From Acidimicrobiia bacterium (GTDB lineage Bacteria; Actinomycetota; Acidimicrobiia; Acidimicrobiales; Acidimicrobilacustridaceae), in NCBI GenBank assembly GCA_020832495.1, contig JAFIEP010000024.1, positions 1 through 64,000 on the forward strand: DNA of 64,000 nt. Direction: 5' to 3'. Below, piece after piece: positions 1-7,655 of this stretch. Within the stretch, counting starts at the first letter, position 1. Every line of letters begins with the position of its first letter. The position numbers and the translations under genes were made by a program. The notes beneath the pieces are model-generated. The model made no database searches and was not told where the DNA came from. It saw nothing but the letters and a program-made list of their open reading frames with translations.

Positions 1-70
1 CCCCCCCCCCCCCGCGGTGGGGGGGGGCGCCGACCCGCCGCCCCAAACCCCCCCCTCCCCCCCCCCCCCG
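1..70. other. C/G homopolymer-rich contig edge
   Basis: The first 70 bases consist of runs of 13 C, 9 G, 8 C and 14 C with few interruptions. Nothing else in the window resembles this. It looks like a low-quality or misassembled sequence end rather than biology. Confidence 0.7.
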
Positions 71-423
71 CCCAGCCGCGGTGCGCCCACGACGACGGTG
101 ACGGCAACCCCGGCGTCACGGCCCGCATCGTGGTCTCCCCCGAGGTCACCGGTGAGATCTACCTGGCCCGCCGGGAGATCTTCGCCTACGAGGTGGCCCG
201 CCAGGCCGACGGATCGTTTCTCGGCCACGTGGACGACGAGTCCGAGCAGCTCGTCGTCGGGGCCTCCGACGACGTCTTCCTGACCGAGACCAACTGGGAG
301 CAACACCCGGACCGCACCAAGAGCCCGCTCATCCTGGCGCCGGTGGATGCCGACTGGGACTGCGAACGGCTGCGGACCGAACGTGACGAGTTGTTCCCGC
401 CGACCCCCGAGGTCGACTGGTAG
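1..423 (+). CDS. Hypothetical protein, C-terminal part only
   Basis: An open frame runs from the window edge to the TAG at 421-423. Only the part from about base 91 has normal protein-like composition (acidic, DDGDGNPG then a mixed beta-like stretch ending PPTPEVDW). Upstream of that the frame passes through C/G homopolymers, so its N-terminal residues should not be trusted. A GTG at 130 would give a 97-residue protein, but the continuing frame suggests the true start lies outside. I do not recognise the family. It converges on the P450 gene, with 22 bases between the stops. Confidence 0.45.
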   Translation, partial: PPPPRGGGGRRPAAPNPPLPPPPAQPRCAHDDGDGNPGVTARIVVSPEVTGEIYLARREIFAYEVARQADGSFLGHVDDESEQLVVGASDDVFLTETNWEQHPDRTKSPLILAPVDADWDCERLRTERDELFPPTPEVDW

Positions 424-445
424 CCAGTCACGAGGCGGTCACCGG

Positions 446-1636
446 TCAGAAGCGCACCGGGTAGGTGGCCCAGTAGCCCCGCTCCGAGGCCGGGTCGAGG
501 CGGGCCGGGTCGTCGGGGTCGGGTCGGGCCCCGGCGTCGAGCACGGCGCGCACGGCCACGGCCACAAGCCCGTAGAGGTGCTCGTCACCCGGCGGTTCGT
601 CGCCCACCGCCATGCCCGCCGCCAGCTCCTGGCCGATGCAGGCGTGCATCCCCAGCCCGAAGCTGAGCCCCCAGCGCCCCACACCGGACGCCAGCTCACG
701 GTCGGGGTCGAACCGGTCGGCATCGTCCCCGAAGGCGGCCGGATCCCGGTTGGCAGCCATCAGGTCGATGACCACCAGGTCGCCCGCCGCCACCCGACGA
801 CCGCTCGACAGCTCCACGTCCTCGAGCGCCCAGCGCATGGCCACCGGGCTCGAGGGATGCAACCGCATCGTCTCGTGCACACATCGCTGCAGGAAGGCCA
901 GGTCGCCGGAGTCCTCCGAGCCCAGCGTGAAGATGCTGTGCAGGGTGCGGACGAAGGCGGTGGCCGAGGTGTGGGCGCCGGCCAGCAGGTAGAAGCACGT
1001 CTCGCGCAACACCACGTCCGCCGGCAGGCGGAGGTCGTCGCTGTTGCGCAGCAGCACCGCCAGCACGTCGCGGGGCAGGTCGTCCTCGGTGATCTCGCCT
1101 GCGTCGAGGCGAGCGAGGGCTCGGCGGCGTCGCTCGACGGACGGCTGCAGGAACTCGCCGTCGAACGCCTCGAGCGCGGCGGCCACCTCGGCCGCCTTCG
1201 CCTCCCGGTCGCCGGCGTAGTGGGCCAGCGTGGCCCCCTCGATGAAGCGCATCATGTAGGAGTAGAGCCGGAACGTCTCCTCCGCCGTACCGGCGGGCCG
1301 GTCCACCCCGGCGGTGAAGGCGGCCAGGTTCATCATCATCTGGTGGCTGAGGCCGACCAGCTCGGCCGAGCCCGCAGCCACGTGCGGGGCGAGGGTCTCC
1401 TCCACGATGGGTGGGAACAGCTCGCGCTCGTAGCTGGTGTGGACGGCACGGCGGAACAGACGGTTCTCCAGGCGGCGTCGGGCCCGGTGCTCGTCGCCGT
1501 GGAGGTTGACGAGCACGTCGGCCATGACCACCTCGCCGGCGTCGTAGAGCGCCTGGCGCAGCTCCTTACGGCGGAAGGCGTCACGCGCCTCGGCGTAGGT
1601 GCTGACGGTGACCGTCGGCGGATCGGTGCGGTTCAC
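446..1636 (-). CDS. Cytochrome P450
   Basis: A soluble bacterial P450 of 396 residues, a heme monooxygenase expected to hydroxylate a small hydrophobic substrate with external redox partners. Visible marks are the C-helix (GDEHRARRR near residue 45), the I-helix oxygen-activation motif AGAHTSA (about 220-230), the ExxR motif ETMR (about 256) and the heme-ligand loop FGLGMHACIG with Cys near 333. I chose the GTG at 1636 because it overlaps the TGA of the upstream amidohydrolase as GTGA; a frame extension to 1675 exists but would reach into that gene. It is last of a three-gene minus-strand operon (lipoprotein esterase, amidohydrolase, P450). No ferredoxin or reductase gene is adjacent. Substrate unknown. 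Confidence 0.93.
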   Translation of the reverse strand: MNRTDPPTVTVSTYAEARDAFRRKELRQALYDAGEVVMADVLVNLHGDEHRARRRLENRLFRRAVHTSYERELFPPIVEETLAPHVAAGSAELVGLSHQMMMNLAAFTAGVDRPAGTAEETFRLYSYMMRFIEGATLAHYAGDREAKAAEVAAALEAFDGEFLQPSVERRRRALARLDAGEITEDDLPRDVLAVLLRNSDDLRLPADVVLRETCFYLLAGAHTSATAFVRTLHSIFTLGSEDSGDLAFLQRCVHETMRLHPSSPVAMRWALEDVELSSGRRVAAGDLVVIDLMAANRDPAAFGDDADRFDPDRELASGVGRWGLSFGLGMHACIGQELAAGMAVGDEPPGDEHLYGLVAVAVRAVLDAGARPDPDDPARLDPASERGYWATYPVRF

Positions 1637-2973
1637 GGCTGCACCACCTCCCGGGTGAGGAGTTGGCGGGACCACACACCCACCGCCTCGCCGGCCAGGG
1701 GCGAGCGGGTGGGCCAGGGCCGGTCCAGGTCGACGGGCCGACCTCGGCTGACCACGTGCCGCAGGCGCCGCCGGTCCCCGAGCAGCGAGATGTCGGCGGT
1801 GGGGTCACCGTCCACCACCACCACGTCGGCCGCTGCGCCGGGCACCACCACGCCGATGGAGTCCATCGGCCGTCGCAGGGCCAGCGCGCCGTTGCGGGTA
1901 CCGCACGAGATGGCCTCGAGGGGGGTGAGGCCCAACAGGTCGACGAACAGTTCGAGTTCGCGGGCGTGCCAGTGGCCGTAGGGGGTGAGCGAGAAGCCGC
2001 TCTCCGACCCGCACAACAGCGGCACCCCGGCGTCGTAGGCGGTGCGCACCATGGCGGCGGTGGCCTCGAGCTCCCCGCGGAAGATGTCGACCTGGGTCGT
2101 CATGGCCCCCACCGCCGCCCCGTGGTCCACCAGGTTGGCCAGGAAGGTGAAGGTGGGGGCGATGGCCGAGCCGGCCTCGACCACGGCCTCCACCGCGGCC
2201 TCGTCGAGGTAGCTGGCGTGCAGGATGAGATCCACACCGGCCTCGGCGGCCAGCCGGGTGGACTCGGCGCTGCGGCAGTGGGCGATGGTGGGGGTGTCGA
2301 GGGCGTGGGCGGTGTCGGTCACCGCCCGCAACTCGTCGAGCGACCACACGGTGAGCTCGCCCCGATGGTTGGGCACCGAGCCGGTGACGTGGATCTTGAT
2401 CCAGTCGGCGCCGTACTTGACCTGCTGGCGGGTGGTGCGCACGATCTCGTCCCGGTCGCCCATGACGTGGGCGTAGCCGAGCTGGCCCCCGTCGGGGATC
2501 AGCCGCCCGGCCGTGCCACCCGCAGCGGTGAGCAGCGCGTTCAGCCCCGACGTCATGCGTGGTCCTTCCACCAGGCCGGCCTCGATGCCGTCGCGCAGGG
2601 CCGGACCCAGGTCGTGAATGCAGTCGGCGTCGAGAAAGCCCGTGACCCCGGCCCGCAAGAGCTTGGGCACGTTGAAGGCCGCCACCAGCATGGCCGTCGA
2701 GGCAGGTCGGTGGAAGAACAACTCGTCGTTGCTGGCCGGCTCACCGAAGGTGATGTGGCAGTGGGCATCGATGAGCCCCGGCATGACCGTGCAGCCCCGG
2801 ACGTCGAGGCGCTGGACGTCGGGGGCAGCCGACCCGGCGGCGTCGGGGCCCACGGCCACGATGCGATCGGGTTCGAGGAGGACGTCGGTGTCGTCGCGAC
2901 GGGCGGCGCCGGTGCCGTCGACGAGTGCTCCTCCCTCGAACAGCACCTGGGACGGCGTGGTCGTCTCAGCCAT
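1633..2973 (-). CDS. Amidohydrolase family protein (imidazolonepropionase-like)
   Basis: A 446-residue metal-dependent hydrolase of the amidohydrolase superfamily, predicted cytoplasmic. The fold marks are all in order: HxH (H71, H73) after the MPGLIDAHCH strand, a candidate carboxylated Lys at K193 in WIKIHVTG, metal-binding H232 (TIAHC) and H252 (ILHAS). The usual catalytic Asp in the GTDSG-type strand is replaced by Glu (GSES, E324), which is unusual. The start ATG overlaps the stop of the upstream lipoprotein gene by 8 bases (ATGGCTGA) and its own stop overlaps the P450 start, so the three are probably co-translated. Substrate is likely an amide, lactam or cyclic compound; not determinable from sequence. 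Confidence 0.88.
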   Translation of the reverse strand: MAETTTPSQVLFEGGALVDGTGAARRDDTDVLLEPDRIVAVGPDAAGSAAPDVQRLDVRGCTVMPGLIDAHCHITFGEPASNDELFFHRPASTAMLVAAFNVPKLLRAGVTGFLDADCIHDLGPALRDGIEAGLVEGPRMTSGLNALLTAAGGTAGRLIPDGGQLGYAHVMGDRDEIVRTTRQQVKYGADWIKIHVTGSVPNHRGELTVWSLDELRAVTDTAHALDTPTIAHCRSAESTRLAAEAGVDLILHASYLDEAAVEAVVEAGSAIAPTFTFLANLVDHGAAVGAMTTQVDIFRGELEATAAMVRTAYDAGVPLLCGSESGFSLTPYGHWHARELELFVDLLGLTPLEAISCGTRNGALALRRPMDSIGVVVPGAAADVVVVDGDPTADISLLGDRRRLRHVVSRGRPVDLDRPWPTRSPLAGEAVGVWSRQLLTREVVQP

Positions 2974-4003
2974 CGGTGGTCCCTTCGTCGGCTCGGTGGG
3001 GATGGTCGGAGAAGAACTGCCACACCACCTCGGTGCCGTCGATCTCCTCGGTGGTCGGCCCCAGCAGCGACTCGCTCAGCATCGAGAACTCACTGCCCGG
3101 CCAGGTGTGGCCACCGCCGTCGACCACGACCAGCGTCACCGTGCCGCCGCCGTCGCAGCTGCGGTAGATGGTGGCCTCGACCGAGGGTGCGATCTCGTCG
3201 ACCTCGGGGGTGGTGGCGCAGCCGTTGCGAGTGGACCAGGCGGCGGCCACCCCGCGGACGTCGGCGAAGGGCAACCCGTCGAAGGCCCGGCGGCTCTCGT
3301 CACTCCACTCGAGCGTGTCGAGCGCCGGGTTCGGCCCGCCCTCGAAACTCACGAACTCGTCGTCGGTGCCGTGGACGGCCAGGAAGGGCACCGCCCGCTC
3401 GGGGTCGCAGTCCCGGGGGTCGTGTGCCCCGGCGACGGCCGCCACCGACGCAACCCGGTCGGACAGCTCGCAGGCCACCAGCGACGCCAGGAACGCCCCG
3501 TTGGAGAAGCCGACGACGTGCACCCGGTCGAGGTCCACACACACCTGCGCGCCGACGTCGTCGATGACCGCCGTCAGGAAGGCGATGTCGTCGGGCAGGT
3601 CGTCGTGAGGCACGGCGTTCCAGTAGGGCAGGTCGCTCGAACCCTGCGGGGTGGCCACCACGAAGCCTTCCTCGTCGGCCAGGTCCCCGAAGGCGCTCAT
3701 GGACGTCTGCAGCGCGGCGCCGCTGAGGTACCCGTGCAGGTCGACCACCAGCGGCGCCGGCTCGTCGTCGACGGCGGCCCCGACGTGCAACAGATAGCTG
3801 CGCTCGACGCCGCCCGATGCGAGCGACACCTCGGTCGGCGTCTCCGCTGGCTCGAACGTCGGCTCGGCGCAGCCGGCGCTGTCGCTGGTTGCAGCCTCCT
3901 GGGCCGCTGGCACCTCGTCGGTCGTGGACCCGCACCCGCCGAGCACGGCGACGGCCAGCACCGACACCGCCGGCACGGCCCAGCGCCTCCGTCTCCTCGG
4001 CAT
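2966..4003 (-). CDS. Secreted lipoprotein esterase, LpqC/PHB-depolymerase-like
   Basis: A 345-residue alpha/beta hydrolase exported as a lipoprotein. Arg-rich n-region, hydrophobic core and lipobox LGGC (Cys24) are visible. The catalytic triad is readable: Ser167 in GFSNG, Asp214 in HGTDD and His299 in GGGHTWPG, as in the poly(3-hydroxybutyrate) depolymerase/feruloyl-esterase-like family (COG3509). I chose ATG 4003 because it begins the signal peptide; the frame could extend to 4120 but that would run through the divergent intergenic region. It is first gene of the operon with the amidohydrolase and P450. Release of an extracellular ester, followed by intracellular oxidation, is an inference from this order. 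Confidence 0.88.
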   Translation of the reverse strand: MPRRRRRWAVPAVSVLAVAVLGGCGSTTDEVPAAQEAATSDSAGCAEPTFEPAETPTEVSLASGGVERSYLLHVGAAVDDEPAPLVVDLHGYLSGAALQTSMSAFGDLADEEGFVVATPQGSSDLPYWNAVPHDDLPDDIAFLTAVIDDVGAQVCVDLDRVHVVGFSNGAFLASLVACELSDRVASVAAVAGAHDPRDCDPERAVPFLAVHGTDDEFVSFEGGPNPALDTLEWSDESRRAFDGLPFADVRGVAAAWSTRNGCATTPEVDEIAPSVEATIYRSCDGGGTVTLVVVDGGGHTWPGSEFSMLSESLLGPTTEEIDGTEVVWQFFSDHPHRADEGTTDG

Positions 4004-4095
4004 CCACCACCGTCCCCCACTAATCACTGAACATTGTTTAGCACGGTCGGCCAGGTCATCGACCAGCCTGAACGGCGGCGTGCCACCATGGCGCC
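4004..4095. promoter_or_regulatory. Divergent intergenic region between two esterase genes
   Basis: This 92-base gap separates the lipoprotein esterase (minus) from the HSL-type esterase (plus). An AT-rich core at 4020-4040 holds AACATTGTT, a near-perfect 9-bp dyad, flanked by CTAA and TTAG. It could be a shared repressor site, but no clear -35/-10 pair is visible, so the call is tentative. Confidence 0.35.
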
Positions 4096-5148
4096 ATGCG
4101 CTCCACCGACCGATGGCCACTCACCGCCCGCCTGGCCCGGCTGGCCCTCACCCACCCCGAGCCCCTGCTGCGCCTGCTCGGCCAGCGCACCCCGGTGTGG
4201 AGCGACGGACGCAAGCTGCACCCGTCGATGCAGTTGCTGTGCGCAGCGGCCACCCGGGCGGGCCGCGGTGACCGGCCATTCGAGGTGGCCCGCATGCGGC
4301 GGGAGATGCACGGCCTCGCCCGCCGCTTCTCGCCGCTGCGCCAGGGCGTGCGGGTCCACGACCGGGTCGTGGACGGAACCGACGGGCCGGTCCCGCTGCG
4401 GCTCTACCGCCCCTACGGCGCCGCCGCCCCGCTGCCGGTGGTGCTCTACCTCCACGGCGGCGGGTTCGCCGTCGGGGACCTCGACACCCACGAACCCACC
4501 TGCCGGCTGCTGGCCGACGTGGCCCGCTGCGTGGTGGTGTCGGTGGACTACCGCCTGGCGCCCGAGCACCCGTTCCCCGCAGCAGTGGACGACGCCGTGG
4601 CTGCCTACCGCTGGCTCCTCGACCACGTCGACCACCTCGGAGCCCGCCCCGACCAGGTGGGGGTGATGGGCGACTCGGCCGGCGGCACGCTCGCTGCGGT
4701 GCTCTGCCTCGAGGCGCGCCGGCTCGGCCTCCCCCAGCCTGCTGCGCAGTGCCTCGTCTACCCCCTGTGCGACCTGCACCTGCGGGCGGCGTCGTACCGC
4801 ACGTTCGCCGCAGGGTTCTCCCTCGACCTACGGGCCATCGAGTGGTTCCGGAGCCAGTACGCCCCTGACGACGCCACCTGGGGCGACGAGCGTGTGTCAC
4901 CCCTGGCCGCCACCGACCTCTCCGGGCTGGCCCCGGCGCTGGTGGTGACCGCCGGCTTCGATCCGCTGCGCGACGACGGCGAGCAGTACGCCGCCGCGCT
5001 GGCCGACGCCGGCGTCCCCGTCATCTACCGCTGTTACGACGACTTCATCCATGCCTTCCACGGCATGCTCGTGCACCCCGACACCGCCGCTGCCAGCGAG
5101 GAGATCGACGAGATGTTCGGTCTGCTGCTGCGCGGCGAGCTCCCCTGA
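4096..5148 (+). CDS. Alpha/beta hydrolase, HSL-type esterase/lipase
   Basis: A 350-residue cytoplasmic carboxylesterase of the hormone-sensitive-lipase family. The oxyanion-hole HGGG begins at H120, the nucleophile is Ser194 in GDSAGG, Asp289 lies in GFDPLRDD and His319 in FIHAFHG. An N-terminal helical cap of about 80 residues fits mycobacterial LipN/LipU-like enzymes. No signal peptide is seen. It is divergent from the secreted esterase operon, and both may respond to the same lipid or ester substrates. ATG 4096 is the chosen start; the two in-frame Met codons nearby leave a few residues of doubt. Confidence 0.92.
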   Translation: MRSTDRWPLTARLARLALTHPEPLLRLLGQRTPVWSDGRKLHPSMQLLCAAATRAGRGDRPFEVARMRREMHGLARRFSPLRQGVRVHDRVVDGTDGPVPLRLYRPYGAAAPLPVVLYLHGGGFAVGDLDTHEPTCRLLADVARCVVVSVDYRLAPEHPFPAAVDDAVAAYRWLLDHVDHLGARPDQVGVMGDSAGGTLAAVLCLEARRLGLPQPAAQCLVYPLCDLHLRAASYRTFAAGFSLDLRAIEWFRSQYAPDDATWGDERVSPLAATDLSGLAPALVVTAGFDPLRDDGEQYAAALADAGVPVIYRCYDDFIHAFHGMLVHPDTAAASEEIDEMFGLLLRGELP

Positions 5149-5204
5149 AACCTTCCCCCCGTGCCGCTACCCTGGGGTCAGTACACCCGCCCTGGGGGGC
5201 AGCG

Positions 5205-6008
5205 ATGACACAGGACCCGTGGGATTTCCTACCTGACGACGACCGCGACGACAACGGTCTCGACAACGACGGTCTGGGCGACGCGGAGCCGCCCGACGGG
5301 GGTCCAGAGGCCGCTGCGCTCCACGTCACCGACGATCCCGACGCGGAGCTCGACGAGGGCGAGCCCACACCGCAGCCGCCGACTTCCGACCAGCGGGGGT
5401 ACGACGACGAGGAACCCGACGCCACGCCGCAGCTCTTCGGATTCGACGAGTCCGCGGACGTCGACGGCGACATCGGCGAGGAGCTCGAGGAATCGGACGG
5501 CGCTGCCGAGGACGTCGAGTCGCTCCTCGAACGCCAGCACTACGCCTTCCCCGGCGACGACACCGACGACGCAGCGGCCACGCACCACACCAACGGCAAC
5601 GGCCGTATCGGGAAACGAGCGACCCCGCAGATCACCGCCGATCGTTTGCGGGGCCTGCTCGAGGCCGAGCAGCAACGCCTCCGCCAACTCCACGCGGCCA
5701 TGGAGCGCGATGGCGTCCACGCTGCGGGTGTGAGCGACGACCTCGGGGACCTCTCCCACGCCCACCAGCACGCGGCCGACCTCGGCACCGAGACCTACGA
5801 ACGCGAGGTCGAGCTGTCGCTGGCCCACGAGATCGAGGACGAACTCCGCGAGGTGGATCGGGCGCTCAGTCGACTGGCCGACGGACACTTCGGGCTGTGC
5901 GAGGCCTGTGGTGCTGCCATCGACCCGGCCCGGCTCGAGGCGCTACCGGCCACCCGCTGGTGCGTGGCTCACGCCGCCGACCGGTCGGCGACGGCCGCCC
6001 CCCGCTGA
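5205..6008 (+). CDS. TraR/DksA-family zinc-finger protein with long acidic N-terminus
   Basis: A 267-residue protein in two parts. Residues 1-130 are low complexity and very acidic (Asp/Glu with few basic residues), probably disordered. Residues about 145-260 form the DksA/TraR-like coiled coil plus zinc finger: two helices rich in Glu/Arg, then C232-x2-C235-x17-C253-x2-H256. The fourth ligand is His rather than the usual Cys. DksA-type proteins bind the RNA polymerase secondary channel; whether this one does is unknown. Its TGA abuts the convergent TetR stop (TGATCA at 6006-6011), leaving no spacer. Confidence 0.8.
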   Translation: MTQDPWDFLPDDDRDDNGLDNDGLGDAEPPDGGPEAAALHVTDDPDAELDEGEPTPQPPTSDQRGYDDEEPDATPQLFGFDESADVDGDIGEELEESDGAAEDVESLLERQHYAFPGDDTDDAAATHHTNGNGRIGKRATPQITADRLRGLLEAEQQRLRQLHAAMERDGVHAAGVSDDLGDLSHAHQHAADLGTETYEREVELSLAHEIEDELREVDRALSRLADGHFGLCEACGAAIDPARLEALPATRWCVAHAADRSATAAPR

Positions 6009-6545
6009 TCAGGCTTCGAACGCGGCCACCAACGCCGCCCAGGCAGCGTCGAGGTCGGCGCCGTCGGGGAAACGGTGGCGCAGTTCGAGGTCCACCATGC
6101 CGTGTGCGGCCGCCCACAACGCACGCGAGCGGTGCTCGTCACCGTCGACGGCAGCCACCACCGGCGCAGCGGCACGCTCCTCGATCTCAGGGTCGATGCG
6201 CTCCCGTTCGAGGGGCACGGCGGTGGCCACCCGGTAGAGCGCCGGGTTGGCCAACGCCCACGTGCGGTAGCCGGCAGCCAACTCGGCCAACGTCGGCCCG
6301 GCGTCCGCCAGCGCGTCGCCCATCGACTGCAACGCCCGCTGCTGGAGCGCACCCAGCAACTCCTGCTTGTCGCGCAGGTGCTTGTAGAGCGACGGCGCCT
6401 GCATGCCCACCTCGGTGGCCAGGCGCCGCATGGTGAGACCCTCGATGCCGTCCTCGTCGAGGAGGCGTTCGGCGGCGGTGAGGATCTCCTCGCGGCGGGC
6501 GGCCCGCCGGGTGGCCACCGGCGACGGACGGTCGGCCAGGCTCAC
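6009..6545 (-). CDS. TetR family transcriptional regulator
   Basis: A 178-residue one-component repressor. The N-terminal HTH is clear (AARREEILTAAERLL, then MRRLATEVGMQAPSLYKHL) and the C-terminal half resembles the WHG-type ligand domain (AALWAAAHGMVDLE-like). The GTG start at 6545 overlaps the TGA of the deazaflavin reductase gene (GTGA), giving translational coupling, so the pair is expressed together. Its likely site is the pair of 8-bp direct repeats around the promoter of that operon at 7052-7081, which would make it autoregulatory. Ligand unknown. Confidence 0.9.
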   Translation of the reverse strand: MSLADRPSPVATRRAARREEILTAAERLLDEDGIEGLTMRRLATEVGMQAPSLYKHLRDKQELLGALQQRALQSMGDALADAGPTLAELAAGYRTWALANPALYRVATAVPLERERIDPEIEERAAAPVVAAVDGDEHRSRALWAAAHGMVDLELRHRFPDGADLDAAWAALVAAFEA

Positions 6546-7027
6546 GACTCGACGTCGCCGTTCGTCGGTGTGAGGCGGAAGACCGGGTGACGGGGGGCGA
6601 TGCGGGCCAGGTCGTCGTCGGTGGAGGTGTCGTCGACCCCGTCGAAGAAGGCACCCACCTCGGCCTTCCAACGGGCCAGGTAGGCCCGCAGGACCGGAAC
6701 CTTGTCGGCATCGTCGAGTTCGTGGGCCACCACGTCGGTGTGGCGGCGGCCGACACGCACCGACGCCTCTCCGGCTGCCCGGAGGTTGCGCACCCACTGG
6801 GTGACCCCCCGCGGCGCCACCAGGTAGTCGACCCCGTCGAGGGTGAGCACGTTCACCGGCACCCGGCGGAGTGCACCGCTGCGGCGGCCCCGCACCTCGA
6901 GGATCCGGCTGCCCCACACGCTGATCCCTCGGCGGGTGAGGAAGGCAACGATGGGGTTCATGACCCGCCGGGTGACGAACCCGGGCGGGCGGTAGGTAGG
7001 AATGGTGGTGGACACGGTGGCTGTCAT
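6542..7027 (-). CDS. Deazaflavin (F420)-dependent nitroreductase family protein
   Basis: A 161-residue split-barrel protein of the Ddn-like family (PF04075), which uses coenzyme F420H2 to reduce nitro or enone groups. Recognisable stretches are RGRRSGALRRVPVNVL and the following LVAPRGVTQWVRNLRAAG, the usual cofactor-binding half of the barrel. An N-terminal hydrophobic segment (VMNPIVAFLTRRG) may associate with membrane. It is first gene of a two-gene operon with TetR, behind a good promoter. It supports F420 use by the organism, although no F420 biosynthesis gene is in the window. Confidence 0.88.
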   Translation of the reverse strand: MTATVSTTIPTYRPPGFVTRRVMNPIVAFLTRRGISVWGSRILEVRGRRSGALRRVPVNVLTLDGVDYLVAPRGVTQWVRNLRAAGEASVRVGRRHTDVVAHELDDADKVPVLRAYLARWKAEVGAFFDGVDDTSTDDDLARIAPRHPVFRLTPTNGDVES

Positions 7028-7051
7028 GGCGACTCCTCGATGAGCTATCGG

Positions 7052-7088
7052 TGTTAGCCATTCTGGCGAACGTTGTTAGCCTTGTCAA
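7052..7088 (-). promoter_or_regulatory. Promoter with direct-repeat operator for the F420-reductase/TetR operon
   Basis: On the minus strand a perfect -35 TTGACA (7088-7083), a 17-base spacer and a -10 CAGAAT (7065-7060, 4/6) are visible. Two copies of GGCTAACA (7081-7074 and 7059-7052) lie 22 bases apart, one in the spacer and one just past the -10, where a repressor would block polymerase. The -35 overlaps the stop codon of the upstream CMD gene. Confidence 0.7.
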
Positions 7089-7639
7089 GGTCGGTCGTCA
7101 GGAAACCCAGGCACCCCGTCGTCGAGCGGCACGCCGAAGGTGCGGAGCGCCATCGACACCAGGGTGTACTGCCCCACGGCGAACACCAGGTCCATGAGCT
7201 GCTGGGTGGACCATCGCTCTGCCAACGCAGCCCAGGTGTCGTCGCTCACCACCTTGTCGTCCACCAGTTCGTCGACGGCGCGCAGCAACCAGCGGTCGTC
7301 GTCGGACCAGGCCGGGTCGTCCCGGTCGCCGGTGACGCGCACGATCTCGTCGGGGTGCAGGCCAGCCGCCTCGCCGATGGACGTGTGCTGGCCGAACTCG
7401 TAGGCCGACCCGCACCGCCACCCGGTGCGCAGGATGGCCAGCTCGCGCTCTCGGGCGGGCAACGTGCTCTTGGCCAGCACGTGCCCGCCGAACACCAGCC
7501 AGCGCTTCAGCAGCTTCGGGTGGTGGGCCAAGGTGGCGAAGATGTTGAGCCCGCCGGTGGCTTCCATGATGGCGGCGGTCTCGTCGTCCCAGTCCGCCGC
7601 GGTGGTGGGCGGGAGCCGGGGTCGTTCGTGATCGGGCAT
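7085..7639 (-). CDS. Carboxymuconolactone decarboxylase (CMD/AhpD-like) family protein
   Basis: A 184-residue helical protein. The family signature RCGSAYEFGQH is present in the middle (about residues 76-86), but only one Cys remains where AhpD has CxxC, so a thiol peroxidase cycle like AhpD is unlikely. Flanking helices (ERELAILRTGWR) are typical. The ATG at 7639 has a GGAGG ribosome site about 6 bases upstream and lies 16 bases after the SDR stop, so it belongs to the same operon as the SDR and the metal-dependent hydrolase. Such proteins often sit in catabolic operons without a known reaction. Confidence 0.85.
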   Translation of the reverse strand: MPDHERPRLPPTTAADWDDETAAIMEATGGLNIFATLAHHPKLLKRWLVFGGHVLAKSTLPARERELAILRTGWRCGSAYEFGQHTSIGEAAGLHPDEIVRVTGDRDDPAWSDDDRWLLRAVDELVDDKVVSDDTWAALAERWSTQQLMDLVFAVGQYTLVSMALRTFGVPLDDGVPGFPDDRP

Positions 7640-7655
7640 GGTTCCTCCAGGTGTG

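Noticed and set aside
1-130. A proline-rich protein encoded by the first bases
   Set aside because: The frame is driven by homopolymer runs and looks like a sequence-edge artefact.
1663-3567. A 634-residue plus-strand frame antisense to the amidohydrolase
   Set aside because: It is a GC-rich shadow with Gly/Arg/His/Pro-heavy composition and no motifs, over a well-supported gene on the other strand.
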